Source of the DNA: Patescibacteria group bacterium UBA6220
Lineage (GTDB): Bacteria; Patescibacteriota; Minisyncoccia; Minisyncoccales; Minisyncoccaceae
NCBI GenBank assembly: GCA_002421745.1
Contig: DISC01000006.1
Span: 70,059-134,058, forward strand
Reading direction: 5' to 3'
Length of the DNA: 64,000 nucleotides
The translations under genes were made by a program, and so were the position numbers. The first letter of the stretch is position 1, and every line of letters begins with the position of its first letter. Of this stretch, positions 44,549 through 52,566 are shown one piece after another. The notes under the pieces were generated by a model, which was not told where the DNA came from, did no database searches, and saw nothing but the letters and a program-made list of their open reading frames with translations.

Positions 44549-45061
44549 TTATCGCTTTAAACCATAAACATAACTTTCATTTCCATCCTTCCATTTAAAA
44601 ACACCCGCGTCTTTAAATCCTAATTTTTGATGAAATAACCTAGAAACTTTATTCAATGGATTTTTTGATGTTATCGCTTTAAAATTTTTAATTTTTGCGT
44701 TGTTAAATAATTCTAAATAAAGGTTCGTTCCTATGTTGTTCATTTGACAAGATGGATTTACGGCTACTTGAAATATGTAAATAAATTCTTCATTTAGATA
44801 ACTATCTATAAGATAAGAACCCAATTCATCTGTCTTATCTATAAATCTACTAGAATAAGCCATTAAGAATCCTACAATTTTATTTTCCAACTCGTAAACA
44901 TAACAATAATCATAATTATTTATCATGTTTTCATAAAAAGATTCTGATAAATTCTCACTCATCAAAAATCCCCCATCAATATTTTTAATATTTTTAATAT
45001 GAACCGATTCAATAATCTCTATTATCGTCTTAGCATCTTTTGTGGTTGCTTTTCTTATCAT
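44549..45061 (-). CDS. GNAT-family N-acetyltransferase
   Basis: 170 residues from the ATG at 45059-45061. MIRKATTKDAKTIIEIIESVHI opens the fold; VYELENKIVGFLMAYSS, QVAVNPSCQMNNIGTNLYLELF (the acetyl-CoA loop is degenerate: Q/R-x-x-G-x-G is QMNNIG) and SRLFHQKLGFKDAGVFKW follow. Substrate unknown. The gene is enclosed by two direct repeats, 44491 and 45088, like a cassette. Confidence 0.87.
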   Translation of the reverse strand: MIRKATTKDAKTIIEIIESVHIKNIKNIDGGFLMSENLSESFYENMINNYDYCYVYELENKIVGFLMAYSSRFIDKTDELGSYLIDSYLNEEFIYIFQVAVNPSCQMNNIGTNLYLELFNNAKIKNFKAITSKNPLNKVSRLFHQKLGFKDAGVFKWKDGNESYVYGLKR

Positions 45062-45087
45062 TGAATAAATAATAACATAAAACAAAA

Positions 45088-45144
45088 ACCGACAAAAGTC
45101 GGTCTTTAAAATATTTGGCTCGGGAGGTGGAACAAACCAGGAAC
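45088..45144. repeat. Direct repeat D upstream of the acetyltransferase gene
   Basis: The hairpin ACCGAC-AAAA-GTCGGT (45088-45103) is followed by TTTAAAATATTTGGCTCGG-GAGGTGGAACAAAC, almost the same as 44491-44539 with one extra G. No gene on the minus strand needs this terminator, which hints that the repeat was brought in with the acetyltransferase gene or remains from a lost gene. Confidence 0.85.
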
Positions 45145-45192
45145 TTTTCTTTTAGAAAATACTAGCCTATCTAAAGAATAAATTAATAAAAA

Positions 45193-45217
45193 TACCGTCC
45201 AGCTAGTATGGACGGTA
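45193..45217 (-). terminator. Terminator of the GhoS-like gene
   Basis: TACCGTCCA (45193-45201) pairs with TGGACGGTA (45209-45217); on the minus strand TTTTT follows. Confidence 0.85.
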
Positions 45218-45234
45218 ATTTATTTTTGAAATGA

Positions 45235-45522
45235 CTATTTCTTCTCAGAAAGTCCATCCCAGGATCTCCTCAATGCTTCTGTTACAAGAATTTCTGCAGT
45301 ATGACCTGTTGCCTTTACGGCCCTCTTTGCAGATTCTAAAACTTGAGAACAATCTTTTTGTGTGAAGATAGAATATTCACCCCTTGGTAAATGATAAATT
45401 TTACCTGTGTCTGCCTTTATCATTCTACTAAACCCCTCGTTTTCCATCGCACTATGCAACACCTGAAAATCTGGAGTATATTGACTACTGTGAAGCTCTA
45501 CCCTAATCGTGTACGCACTCAT
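45235..45522 (-). CDS. DUF2622/GhoS-like protein
   Basis: 95 residues from the ATG at 45520-45522; an ATG six codons earlier (45540) is equally possible. MSAYTIRVELHSSQYTPDFQVLHSAMENEGFSRMI and IYHLPRGEYSI look like the DUF2622 family, which includes the type V antitoxin endoribonuclease GhoS of E. coli. No GhoT-type toxin is recognisable next to it. Neighbour 45713-45979 is unknown. Family call moderate; the antitoxin role is inference. Confidence 0.65.
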   Translation of the reverse strand: MSAYTIRVELHSSQYTPDFQVLHSAMENEGFSRMIKADTGKIYHLPRGEYSIFTQKDCSQVLESAKRAVKATGHTAEILVTEALRRSWDGLSEKK

Positions 45523-45633
45523 TTTACTTTTTAAAACCATTAGGGTATTATTACCTTAATGGGTGTGGCGTGGGCGACCTTTGTTTTACGGACATATTCC
45601 CCATAAACAACCACACTTATTATTATTTCTACA

Positions 45634-45665
45634 AAACGCTAAAGTTCATGACCTTTGGCGTTTTT
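45634..45665 (-). terminator. Terminator of the 88-residue unknown gene
   Basis: AAAACGCTAAAG (45634-45645) pairs with CTTTGGCGTTTT (about 45653-45664) apart from one mismatch; on the minus strand T residues follow. Confidence 0.65.
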
Positions 45666-45712
45666 GTATTCAAATATATCCAACCCATTCATTTACAAAT
45701 ACAGTACATGTT

Positions 45713-45979
45713 TTATCCTTTCGTAAAATACCATTCTTTATTACGAGACACAATTTTTGTTCCCTTACTAAAGAATCCTTGCCTCACCTTTGTTCTTAGC
45801 TGATATCTTAATGAATCTGGGTTAATCTTGGCTTTCGCTGGGTCAAATTTGATAATTTTCCCTTTCTCAGTTGAATCATACAATGTTTGTAAAATCTGAT
45901 TCACCCTACTGGTTCTTTTCATTTTCTTTTGCGGAAGCTTATCCATGACATCTAATATGAAATCTTCTATTTTCTCCAT
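45713..45979 (-). CDS. Small soluble protein of unknown function
   Basis: 88 residues, basic. MEKIEDFILDVMDKLPQKKMKRTSRVNQILQTLYDS... then LRYQLRTKVRQGFFSKGTKIVSRNKEWYFTKG, a helix-plus-wing shape that could be a small winged-helix DNA-binding protein. It has its own promoter (46037-46064) and terminator. Confidence 0.55.
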   Translation of the reverse strand: MEKIEDFILDVMDKLPQKKMKRTSRVNQILQTLYDSTEKGKIIKFDPAKAKINPDSLRYQLRTKVRQGFFSKGTKIVSRNKEWYFTKG

Positions 45980-46036
45980 ATAATTAATAAATTTTAGACA
46001 TATTATTAAACTTTTCGACCTTTATTGTTTTCACTA

Positions 46037-46064
46037 ATTATACTCTTTTTAATATCTTTGTCAA
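46037..46064 (-). promoter_or_regulatory. Promoter of the 88-residue unknown gene
   Basis: TTGACA (46059-46064) and TATAAT (46037-46042) with a 16-base spacer on the minus strand. Confidence 0.75.
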
Positions 46065-46103
46065 CATATTATATCATTTTCAGCTCACTACTTGATAACT
46101 TCT

Positions 46104-46129
46104 ATTTTACATGTAATTTACTGTAAAAT
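46104..46129. other. AT-rich inverted repeat in a gene-poor gap
   Basis: ATTTTACA (46104-46111) pairs with TGTAAAAT (46122-46129). It lies in the 465-base gap 45980-46444, which otherwise holds only the promoter above and no credible gene. Possible operator. Confidence 0.4.
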
Positions 46130-46444
46130 TTACTTTCTACTATTTTACAAGACATACTATATTATTGTTTTACCCAAATCTAATTTACCTATTACAGTCT
46201 CACGGACTTACTTTATTTTTCCATTTGGATTATATTATTGGTGCCAGAAAGGTTGGCACGTATGGAGTGTAAGTCGGAATATAAACCAAAAAAAATCCAC
46301 ATATCTAAAAAGTAGTCTATGGTTTTTTATTTATTTTTGCCAATTAAAATAACTCTAGCAACTTCATAGGTATAATTTATGCTGTTTTTTGCATAGAATG
46401 TCCTATTTTCTTAATGCGATATTGGATGAATCGACTTTCTGATT

Positions 46445-46585
46445 ATGGCAAGGTTCAGACGAGAACTAATCGATGAGATTACCGTTTGCTTCTCTAAAAA
46501 ATACAATATTCAACTCTCTGAAGAAAAGGCCGAAGAATATTTAAAATCTCTGGCTGATTTGTGTTTGGCTTTTATTGAAAAATAA
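46445..46585 (+). CDS. Small 46-residue acidic helical protein
   Basis: ATG at 46445-46447, TAA at 46583-46585. It reads MARFRRELIDEITVCF then SKKYNIQLSEEKAEEYLKSLADLC LAFIEK, two amphipathic helices. The 'QLSEEKAEEYLKSLADL' pattern recurs in tiny Patescibacteria proteins near defence or mobile genes as I recall; not checked. It stands alone on the plus strand right next to the 46616-46717 repeat. Confidence 0.5.
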   Translation: MARFRRELIDEITVCFSKKYNIQLSEEKAEEYLKSLADLCLAFIEK

Positions 46586-46615
46586 TAAAATCAACACCAA
46601 TTAAGTAATAAATTA

Positions 46616-46717
46616 TTTGGCTCCCGTGTACTGTCTAGTGCCCCACATAGGAAATAACCGTAAGGGTTAGTTGATTTATGTTTTTAGTATATCACACCGG
46701 TAATCGGTCGGGTAGCT
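46616..46717 (-). repeat. 102-bp repeat, copy A, at the edge of the restriction-modification block
   Basis: Matches 52567-52668 at 93 of 102 positions with no gaps. Reading the minus strand, TGATATACT (extended -10; 46686-46691 is TATACT) is followed by a stem ACATA...UAUGU enclosing AACC-CUUAC-GGUU, then GGGGCAC...ACGGGAGCCAAA. This could be a small RNA gene or a promoter with conserved leader. Confidence 0.8.
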
Positions 46718-46749
46718 CTCATTAAAAACGATTCAAAGCTTATTTTTCT

Positions 46750-47610
46750 TCACTCAAAAAGGCTTCTTATTTTTTTATCATTTTCAGCATCTGTTTTTAT
46801 AAAAAGATTATTAAAATCCGAAAGAATAATTGCATCGTAGCATTTTTTATTTTTTTCATCTTTCCAGATATTAGAAGAAATAATTTCCCAAATCGTTTTA
46901 TCTATATAATCCCTAACAATATGTGGATAATAAATAAATAGAATATTGAAATTATCTATTTCAAATTTTTTATTAGATTCATCGAGTAATATTTTTATTT
47001 TATTAAAAAGCCAATCTTCCCAATCACCACTATAATTATTGATTATAAAAATTTTGCGATTCGGTTGCACTTGAAAATTATCAAAATAAATAATATCAAA
47101 TTTATAACAATAAAATTCTGGGCGTTTGTCTTTTTCCTCTTTTTTACCTAAAGCTTCTTTTATATCTTTATAAAGATCATTCTCTAAGTTTCTATCAAAT
47201 AAGGGAATCGTTAATTTTCTTTTTTCATTTATTATGCTTTTAGAGCCAATATTATATTTTATTAATACTTGGAAATTTAAATTTTTCCATTCCGGGTAAT
47301 TATTATTTAAATAGCTTCTTAAGTCTTTTTCTATCTTTTCATCTCTAAAATCATCTTTGCCAAAACTTTTTATTTCTATGTATAAAGAACCATTATCGTT
47401 TACCTTAATATCGGGAGCTTTTCCTCTTAAAATTTCTATGGAATATTTCTTCTTAAAAAGCTTATTCGCTACTTTTAATTCTACCCAAATTCTATATTTA
47501 TTATCTTCGCTTCCACTTTCAAATTCTTTTCTCTTTCTTTTAATCCCTTCGATTCCTTTTTGATCTAAGTTATTTATAATTTCTTTAGCCTGAATTTCTA
47601 AATTTTCCAT
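46750..47610 (-). CDS. Putative PD-(D/E)XK nuclease-fold protein
   Basis: 286 residues. IWVELKVANKLFKKKYSIEIL then APDIKVNDNGSLYIEIKSFG: a proline-aspartate, nine or so residues, then ExK, the core of a PD-(D/E)XK nuclease (about 41-85). The rest is alpha/beta with KIFIINNYSGDWEDWLFNKI. It lies 29 bases downstream of the res-like remnant and may have been part of that system or of the flanked block. Family not named. Confidence 0.55.
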   Translation of the reverse strand: MENLEIQAKEIINNLDQKGIEGIKRKRKEFESGSEDNKYRIWVELKVANKLFKKKYSIEILRGKAPDIKVNDNGSLYIEIKSFGKDDFRDEKIEKDLRSYLNNNYPEWKNLNFQVLIKYNIGSKSIINEKRKLTIPLFDRNLENDLYKDIKEALGKKEEKDKRPEFYCYKFDIIYFDNFQVQPNRKIFIINNYSGDWEDWLFNKIKILLDESNKKFEIDNFNILFIYYPHIVRDYIDKTIWEIISSNIWKDEKNKKCYDAIILSDFNNLFIKTDAENDKKIRSLFE

Positions 47611-47639
47611 TTTTTAATAAAATTACTCATAAATATTTA

Positions 47640-48481
47640 TTAATAAATATTGTCATTTGCCCAGTCCCCTTTTTCGCATTTTTCCCAATCATAAACACTC
47701 TCGTTATTTATCAACCACTCGTGGCTACGCTGAATAACAATCCCACCAAATACTTTTTTATTACCTTGATTAACTAAATATTTTTGTAATGATTCGGCTT
47801 TAGCTTTTGTATATGTCTTACCATCACGATCTCCAACGTCTTTAACTTCAAGTAAACCAAGACGCCCATCTGAAAATTTAACCAAATAGTCAGGATAAAA
47901 AGTACTTATGCTTCCTGCATATTCATACTTAATGCCAAAATATTCCTGTTTATTTTCACTATTCTTCCACCACCAATTTAATTTTGAACTATTTTTGTTC
48001 AACAAATCTTCAAATTCTCTTTCTGGTTTAGATCTGTCGATATTTAAATAGCATGGTTCGTAAACATATTTTTTAGCTTTTACGGTTTCGTCATCATATT
48101 CGTTATAAAATTGCTCTGGCTTAATATCAAAAGTATATCTTTGGTCACTCTCTTCTATACGCTAATGAACCTCTTTTTCTTTAACAATAACATACTGATC
48201 AATCGCTTTATTTAGAATATGCCCAAAATGGACTATATTCTTATTATTTAAAAACATCTTTTGCGTTAAAAGCGAAGGATCTTTCCAATGCTCAGCACCA
48301 AGAACTTTATTAAACCAAAGATAAATAGCTGTTTTAACTACTGGAACAGAACGCTTAATATTTTTAAATGGTCCAAGGTTGTCTTTAATGAACTGCTCAA
48401 AGAAAACAGCTAAGTCATCAACAGCTACATTTAATTTAGCTAAATTATCGGCATCAATTTTACCTTCTAATTCATCAAACT
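47640..48481 (-). pseudogene. C-terminal remnant of a type III restriction subunit (Res-like)
   Basis: On the minus strand the frame reads FDELEGKIDADNLAKLNVAV from about 48481, through LGPFKNIKRSVPVVKTAIYLWF and KDPSLLTQKMFLNNKNIVHFG, then a TAG at 48162-48164 (Trp probably expected: EVH-stop-RIEESD), then KPEREFEDLLNKNSSKLNWWW and the nuclease motif FYPDYLVKFSDGRLGLLEVKD to the stop at 47640. The helicase part is missing and replaced by the AlwI-like gene, whose last codons overlap the junction (48467-48484). Only the 121-residue end (47640-48005) has its own ATG. Confidence 0.82.
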
Positions 48482-50278
48482 AACAGACCAGGAATTAACG
48501 ATATTTTGTGTATTTACAACCCAGTCATCAGAGTTGCTAATACTATTTGCACTTTCAGCAATATCGTTAATTAAATTTTTCAAACTATTGTGTGTGAATT
48601 TTTTATTCGCCTCACGGACTTGCCTGAGTGTTTTTAATAATTCAACAAATTGTTTTATTGTCAGTGGTGCAATTTTTTGCTTACTACCTTTATAACCAAT
48701 GGTGTTGGCAATATAGAAAGTTTCAGCACTGTCAGTATGAATTGTTGGTGCGATGAAGATGCAATAAGCATTTAAATGTGAGTTTTCAAAATCACGTAAA
48801 TGTCGCATAACTGGCTGTCCTTCATTAAACCATTGATCACGACCATTCAACATTGTAACTTCGCAGATCATATTAAAGTTATCATAAAAACATTCGATAT
48901 CGGCCATGCCACCAGGGGCAGTGGATGTTGGTTCGTTATCATCTCCGACTGGATAATTAGGCTTAATTTCCTTTGCGTCATTAAGAGCATGAAGTCCCAT
49001 TGTTGAGAGATATTCGAGCATTAAAGCACGGTTTTCAAATTCAAAAATGCCCTCCAGTTGCTCAATGTACTGAGTAATTGATGAAACTGGTTGAGACTTG
49101 ATGTGGTTATCTTTTTCTTGTAATTCTTTGCGAGATTCTCGTAAATCATTAATATACAACACTAAATCATTTTCAGACATTACTGATATGTCCTTCTCGC
49201 TTTCAATCACTAAACCAAGATTGCTCTGTAGTTCAATTACATCTTTATAGACATCACTAGCGATTTTCGATAATTTATCCTTTGTTTGCCAAGGCAATAT
49301 AGGCAAATTGTCGTCAGACATATAGGAAACATATTCGTTTCTATCTGCAAAATGCTTTGGTTTATAAAATTCGCTTTCAAATAAAGCTTCGATCTCAGTA
49401 CTGCGGTTTAACTCCAAATCAATGTAAAAACCATTGCCACGAATACGGATAAACTTTGTTAGACGAAAATACCTAATTGCATTATCTCCATAATCCTTCA
49501 GGTTTGTGAGCAGTTTATTGATTGCAGCCTGTTTGCTTGTGCCTAAAAAGTTGGCTGCAAATTGTTTACGATAATCATCCCGAATCTTTTTTCGTTCCTG
49601 TTTTGTTTTTCCCTTTTGCAAGGCTCGTAATTCAACAATTTGTTTTGCATAATTTTCAATATCTGTATACTTAACTAATGATGGAACGAATAATGAAAAC
49701 TCTCGTTTACTAATTCCAGCTGCATTATTTCCATTCTCGGTTTCAATCCTATTGACTTCGTTTATTAACTTAAGGGTTGCAACAAAAGGCACAACATTAT
49801 AATCACCCTTATCCGTAAAATCATTACTAGCTGGGTTTGGTATCTGCCATTTTATAAAAGACCTTAGAAATACATCACCAGCGTCTTTTTCGCTAGCTAT
49901 AAGCTTCTTCCCAAGATCGGTTATTTTAACTATGCCATTATCTATAATTACAAATCCAAATTTTGTAAGAGGATTTATAGATTGACGACCACGCATTGCA
50001 AAGTCAGTATAGTTCTTTAACCTTATAATTTCATCTATCGTATCGTCATCAATCTCACTATCGGTATCATTTATCAATTTTATAATATATGTTGTTAGCC
50101 CATTATAAAATTGAGCACTACCGAAACCATATAGACGATTCTTGATTAAAAGTTTCTGATAATTTTCCTGATTGGCTTTGTCCCAAGTTTTATTTTCAAG
50201 GGGTTTTAGGGCAACCAAAAAATCCCTCAGACGCTCTGGGTTTCTAACGGTTGTTGTAATTGACCATGCTTTCAACAT
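48467..50278 (-). CDS. AlwI-family type II restriction endonuclease
   Basis: 603 residues from the ATG at 50276-50278 (a TTG at 50296 is less likely). Opening MLKAWSITTTVRNPERLRDFL is the clear AlwI-family start. YGDNAIRYFRLTKFIRIRG and a C-terminal cleavage region with ADIECFYDNFNMICEVTMLNGRDQWFNE (split: ADIECFYDNFN, ICEVTMLNGRDQW), which supplies D and ExT/N residues of a nuclease core. It follows the double methyltransferase gene after about 22 bases. Expected to cut an asymmetric site like GGATC (AlwI type); the site here is inferred. Its 3' end runs into the res remnant. Confidence 0.88.
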   Translation of the reverse strand: MLKAWSITTTVRNPERLRDFLVALKPLENKTWDKANQENYQKLLIKNRLYGFGSAQFYNGLTTYIIKLINDTDSEIDDDTIDEIIRLKNYTDFAMRGRQSINPLTKFGFVIIDNGIVKITDLGKKLIASEKDAGDVFLRSFIKWQIPNPASNDFTDKGDYNVVPFVATLKLINEVNRIETENGNNAAGISKREFSLFVPSLVKYTDIENYAKQIVELRALQKGKTKQERKKIRDDYRKQFAANFLGTSKQAAINKLLTNLKDYGDNAIRYFRLTKFIRIRGNGFYIDLELNRSTEIEALFESEFYKPKHFADRNEYVSYMSDDNLPILPWQTKDKLSKIASDVYKDVIELQSNLGLVIESEKDISVMSENDLVLYINDLRESRKELQEKDNHIKSQPVSSITQYIEQLEGIFEFENRALMLEYLSTMGLHALNDAKEIKPNYPVGDDNEPTSTAPGGMADIECFYDNFNMICEVTMLNGRDQWFNEGQPVMRHLRDFENSHLNAYCIFIAPTIHTDSAETFYIANTIGYKGSKQKIAPLTIKQFVELLKTLRQVREANKKFTHNSLKNLINDIAESANSISNSDDWVVNTQNIVNSWSVSLMN

Positions 50279-50299
50279 AATTTCAGTATGCCACAAAAA

Positions 50300-52288
50300 T
50301 CAGTAATTTGTAATAAGCACCTCTATTGTACTATTGTTTTTTGCAGTAGAGTGATAATTTGAATTTTTGTAGTTATAGCTTAATTTATGAACTCTATAAC
50401 CATTCTTTTTTGCCCAATTCTTCATTATTTCATTAATCTTGCCTTTATGCTCTAAGACATTTGATAGAGCAAACCTAATCTCTTTCTTATCCAGTCTCGT
50501 TAAAAGTGCATATAAGTCCTTTTCATCCTTCTCCGTCCATCCTCCCATTTCGTTATAACTAGCAAGTCCTAGTAAATATGGTGGATCCAGATATACAAAA
50601 TCATCATTTTTTAATGACATCTTTTCAACATCACGAAAATCGTAATTTTTGAATACTATTCTTTTCTCATTTGATATTTGATTGAAAGCTGCAACGTTTT
50701 TCCTTGAGCTTCCATTGTAGTCCCGTTTTCCTACTGGTAAATTAAAATCACCATTGGAATTAAATCTAATTTGATTATTGAAAGAATATAAAACAAGCAC
50801 CAACAACAAATCGATTCTTGTTTTTTCTTTATTAAATTCACCACGAAGCTTTAGGAAAGCACTTTTATTATATTGTCCAAGACCAGATGAACTATCAACA
50901 TTGTAATGCTCATAGCCCTTTATATAGCTTTGACTTAATCCAAAATCATCTATGATATCAATAACTCTTTGATTCAAATCTTCAAAATTATCATCTTGTA
51001 TTAACTTCAATAAGTTCACTACATATCGATTTTTTTCAATGCAAACTATATTTTTTGCTGTAGCATTAATTCCGACATTTGCACCACCAGAAAAAACATC
51101 ATAAAAAGTTTTTATGTCTTTTGGGAATAGTTTTGCTATTTGTGGTAAAAGTTTATGTTTTCCACCTGTATAGTTTAGGGGGGATTTCACAAAGCCAACT
51201 TGGACAGGGTTATTTTTTGAAGCAATTACAGACTTGTTGCTTTTAGAAACAATACTCACCTTACACAGAAATATACGCTCTTTCAGGTCGTCTTTGCTTG
51301 ATTTTCCAGTAGTAAATTGCTTAAAATTGGTCTCAAAAATCTTCACTTCACCTCGCCGTTTTAATGCAGACAAAATTTCATGATCACTGATACGGGATTG
51401 CGATCGAGCATTGCCAGCAGTCCCCATATCGTTATAAGAAACAAGGATATATTTTGCATTAATGTTGTCTATCAAATCGCCGAATGCAACACCTGCTGAT
51501 TTCATGTTGTATTTGCTTTTGATATGGGAGCGGTCAATCTTTTTTGCAACACCAAAAACCTTTTCTTTTTTCCAAGTAGCGATGTTTTCTAGTAAATGAT
51601 AAGCATCCGAGTATTGTCTAGAATTATATGGGGGGTCAATATAAACAACGTCTGCTTTTATTTTTTTTACCAATTCATTAGCGTCATCTTTATAAATTTC
51701 AGCAGAATAGCGAGAGTTTGTTATATCAAGGGGGAGTAGGAACAGTTTTTTATTTGGAATATCAATTTTTCGATATGCGTCATAATGGCCGACCGTGTTG
51801 GCAATTTTATCAAATGCGTAAATCAGAGATGTTAGTAAATAAGATTTTTCTCTATTGGTAATTATTTTTTCTTCAAATAACTTTTCGATGTCATCCCTTA
51901 TAATTCCTATCTTTTTAGCATTTTCTGCGTCAAAATAAGTATCTGAAAAGTTTTTTGAAAAATAATTTTCACCGTATTTTTTTATTTCAATGTCGTTATA
52001 GTACCTTAATTGTTCTTTTAACTTTCCTTCCCTGATTGAGTCCTTTCCAAAAAAAGCTGTATATACATGAGAATTTGAATCTAAAATATCATTTACAATA
52101 ATCTTTGATCGATTATAAAAATGATTAGCAACAGTGCCAGTTCCAGCAAAAATATCTGCAAAAGAATTAAACTCTATATTCTCAGCTTCAAGTATGCTAT
52201 CTATAAATGATAACAGCTTGGTTTTAGAACCAAGATAGCGTCTTTGAGTTATACAGATTTTTTTATTTCCAAAATATGCATCGTTCAT
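50300..52288 (-). CDS. Fused double adenine-N6 DNA methyltransferase (D12/Dam class)
   Basis: 662 residues, two methyltransferases in one chain. First half (about 1-340): SADIFAGTGTVANHF-type SAM site FADIFAGTGTVANHF, and VYIDPPYNSRQYSDAYHLL. Second half (about 365-660): SPLNYTGGKHKLLPQI, FYDVFSGGANVGI and FVYLDPPYLLGLASYNEMGGW. Two enzymes are needed to protect the two strands of an asymmetric site, so this fits the neighbouring AlwI-like nuclease, as with M.FokI-type fusions. Transcribed ahead of the nuclease, so protection comes first. Confidence 0.93.
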   Translation of the reverse strand: MNDAYFGNKKICITQRRYLGSKTKLLSFIDSILEAENIEFNSFADIFAGTGTVANHFYNRSKIIVNDILDSNSHVYTAFFGKDSIREGKLKEQLRYYNDIEIKKYGENYFSKNFSDTYFDAENAKKIGIIRDDIEKLFEEKIITNREKSYLLTSLIYAFDKIANTVGHYDAYRKIDIPNKKLFLLPLDITNSRYSAEIYKDDANELVKKIKADVVYIDPPYNSRQYSDAYHLLENIATWKKEKVFGVAKKIDRSHIKSKYNMKSAGVAFGDLIDNINAKYILVSYNDMGTAGNARSQSRISDHEILSALKRRGEVKIFETNFKQFTTGKSSKDDLKERIFLCKVSIVSKSNKSVIASKNNPVQVGFVKSPLNYTGGKHKLLPQIAKLFPKDIKTFYDVFSGGANVGINATAKNIVCIEKNRYVVNLLKLIQDDNFEDLNQRVIDIIDDFGLSQSYIKGYEHYNVDSSSGLGQYNKSAFLKLRGEFNKEKTRIDLLLVLVLYSFNNQIRFNSNGDFNLPVGKRDYNGSSRKNVAAFNQISNEKRIVFKNYDFRDVEKMSLKNDDFVYLDPPYLLGLASYNEMGGWTEKDEKDLYALLTRLDKKEIRFALSNVLEHKGKINEIMKNWAKKNGYRVHKLSYNYKNSNYHSTAKNNSTIEVLITNY

Positions 52289-52375
52289 ATTTACAGAATA
52301 GCATAATTTTGTAATTTATGTAAATTTACTAGAAGGGTTAATAAGTAATAAATTCTGGTCGAAATGTATTAACAA

Positions 52376-52408
52376 AAGAGACCGGCCCCTGACGGGAACC
52401 GGTCTCTT
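52376..52408 (-). terminator. Strong GC-rich terminator hairpin
   Basis: AAGAGACCGG (52376-52385) pairs with CCGGTCTCTT (52399-52408), with CCC/GGG inside; on the minus strand TTTTGTT follows. It ends whatever is transcribed through 52410-52540. Confidence 0.85.
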
Positions 52409-52530
52409 AGAATCCCTCACTATTTGACTCCGGTGGTAGGATTCGCCTCCATCTGCTGGTGCAGATGAAAACCTCCGCCCCTCATCGGGGATGCGGCCCG
52501 CGATTCGAATCCTACTTCTTTCACAGAAAC
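52409..52530 (-). ncRNA. Candidate structured RNA, GC-rich
   Basis: A 10-base closing stem GTAGGATTCG (52436-52445) with CGAATCCTAC (52506-52515) encloses two hairpins: CATCTGC/GCAGATG (52450-52456/52461-52467) and CCGC..CCCC/GGGG..GCGG (52475-52481/52487-52496). Direct terminator at 52376-52408 on the minus strand. GC is far above that of the surroundings. No RNA family recognised. A GATTCGAATC stretch imitates a tRNA T-loop but no tRNA can be folded. Confidence 0.5.
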
Positions 52531-52538
52531 AAAACAAA

Positions 52539-52560
52539 AGACACCCACTTTGAGGTGTCT
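52539..52560 (-). terminator. Terminator downstream of repeat copy B
   Basis: AGACACC (52539-52545) pairs with GGTGTCT (52554-52560); on the minus strand TTTTGTTTTG follows. It would end a short transcript that starts in the repeat at about 52635. Confidence 0.8.
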
Positions 52561-52566
52561 ATTCGT

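Noticed and set aside
45104..45190. A full tRNA upstream of the CCACCTCCCGAGCCA end on the minus strand
   Set aside because: The 75 bases before it hold no tRNA arms; only the 3' end resembles one.
46092..46352. An 86-residue plus-strand open frame in the gap before the restriction block
   Set aside because: Composition is that of non-coding AT-rich DNA (many Tyr, Phe, Ile, Trp in no domain order) and there is no convincing start or relation to neighbours.
52436..52515. A tRNA gene, suggested by GTAGGAT...GATTCGAATCCTAC
   Set aside because: No D, anticodon and T stems of proper size can be drawn; the T-loop-like stretch overlaps the closing stem.
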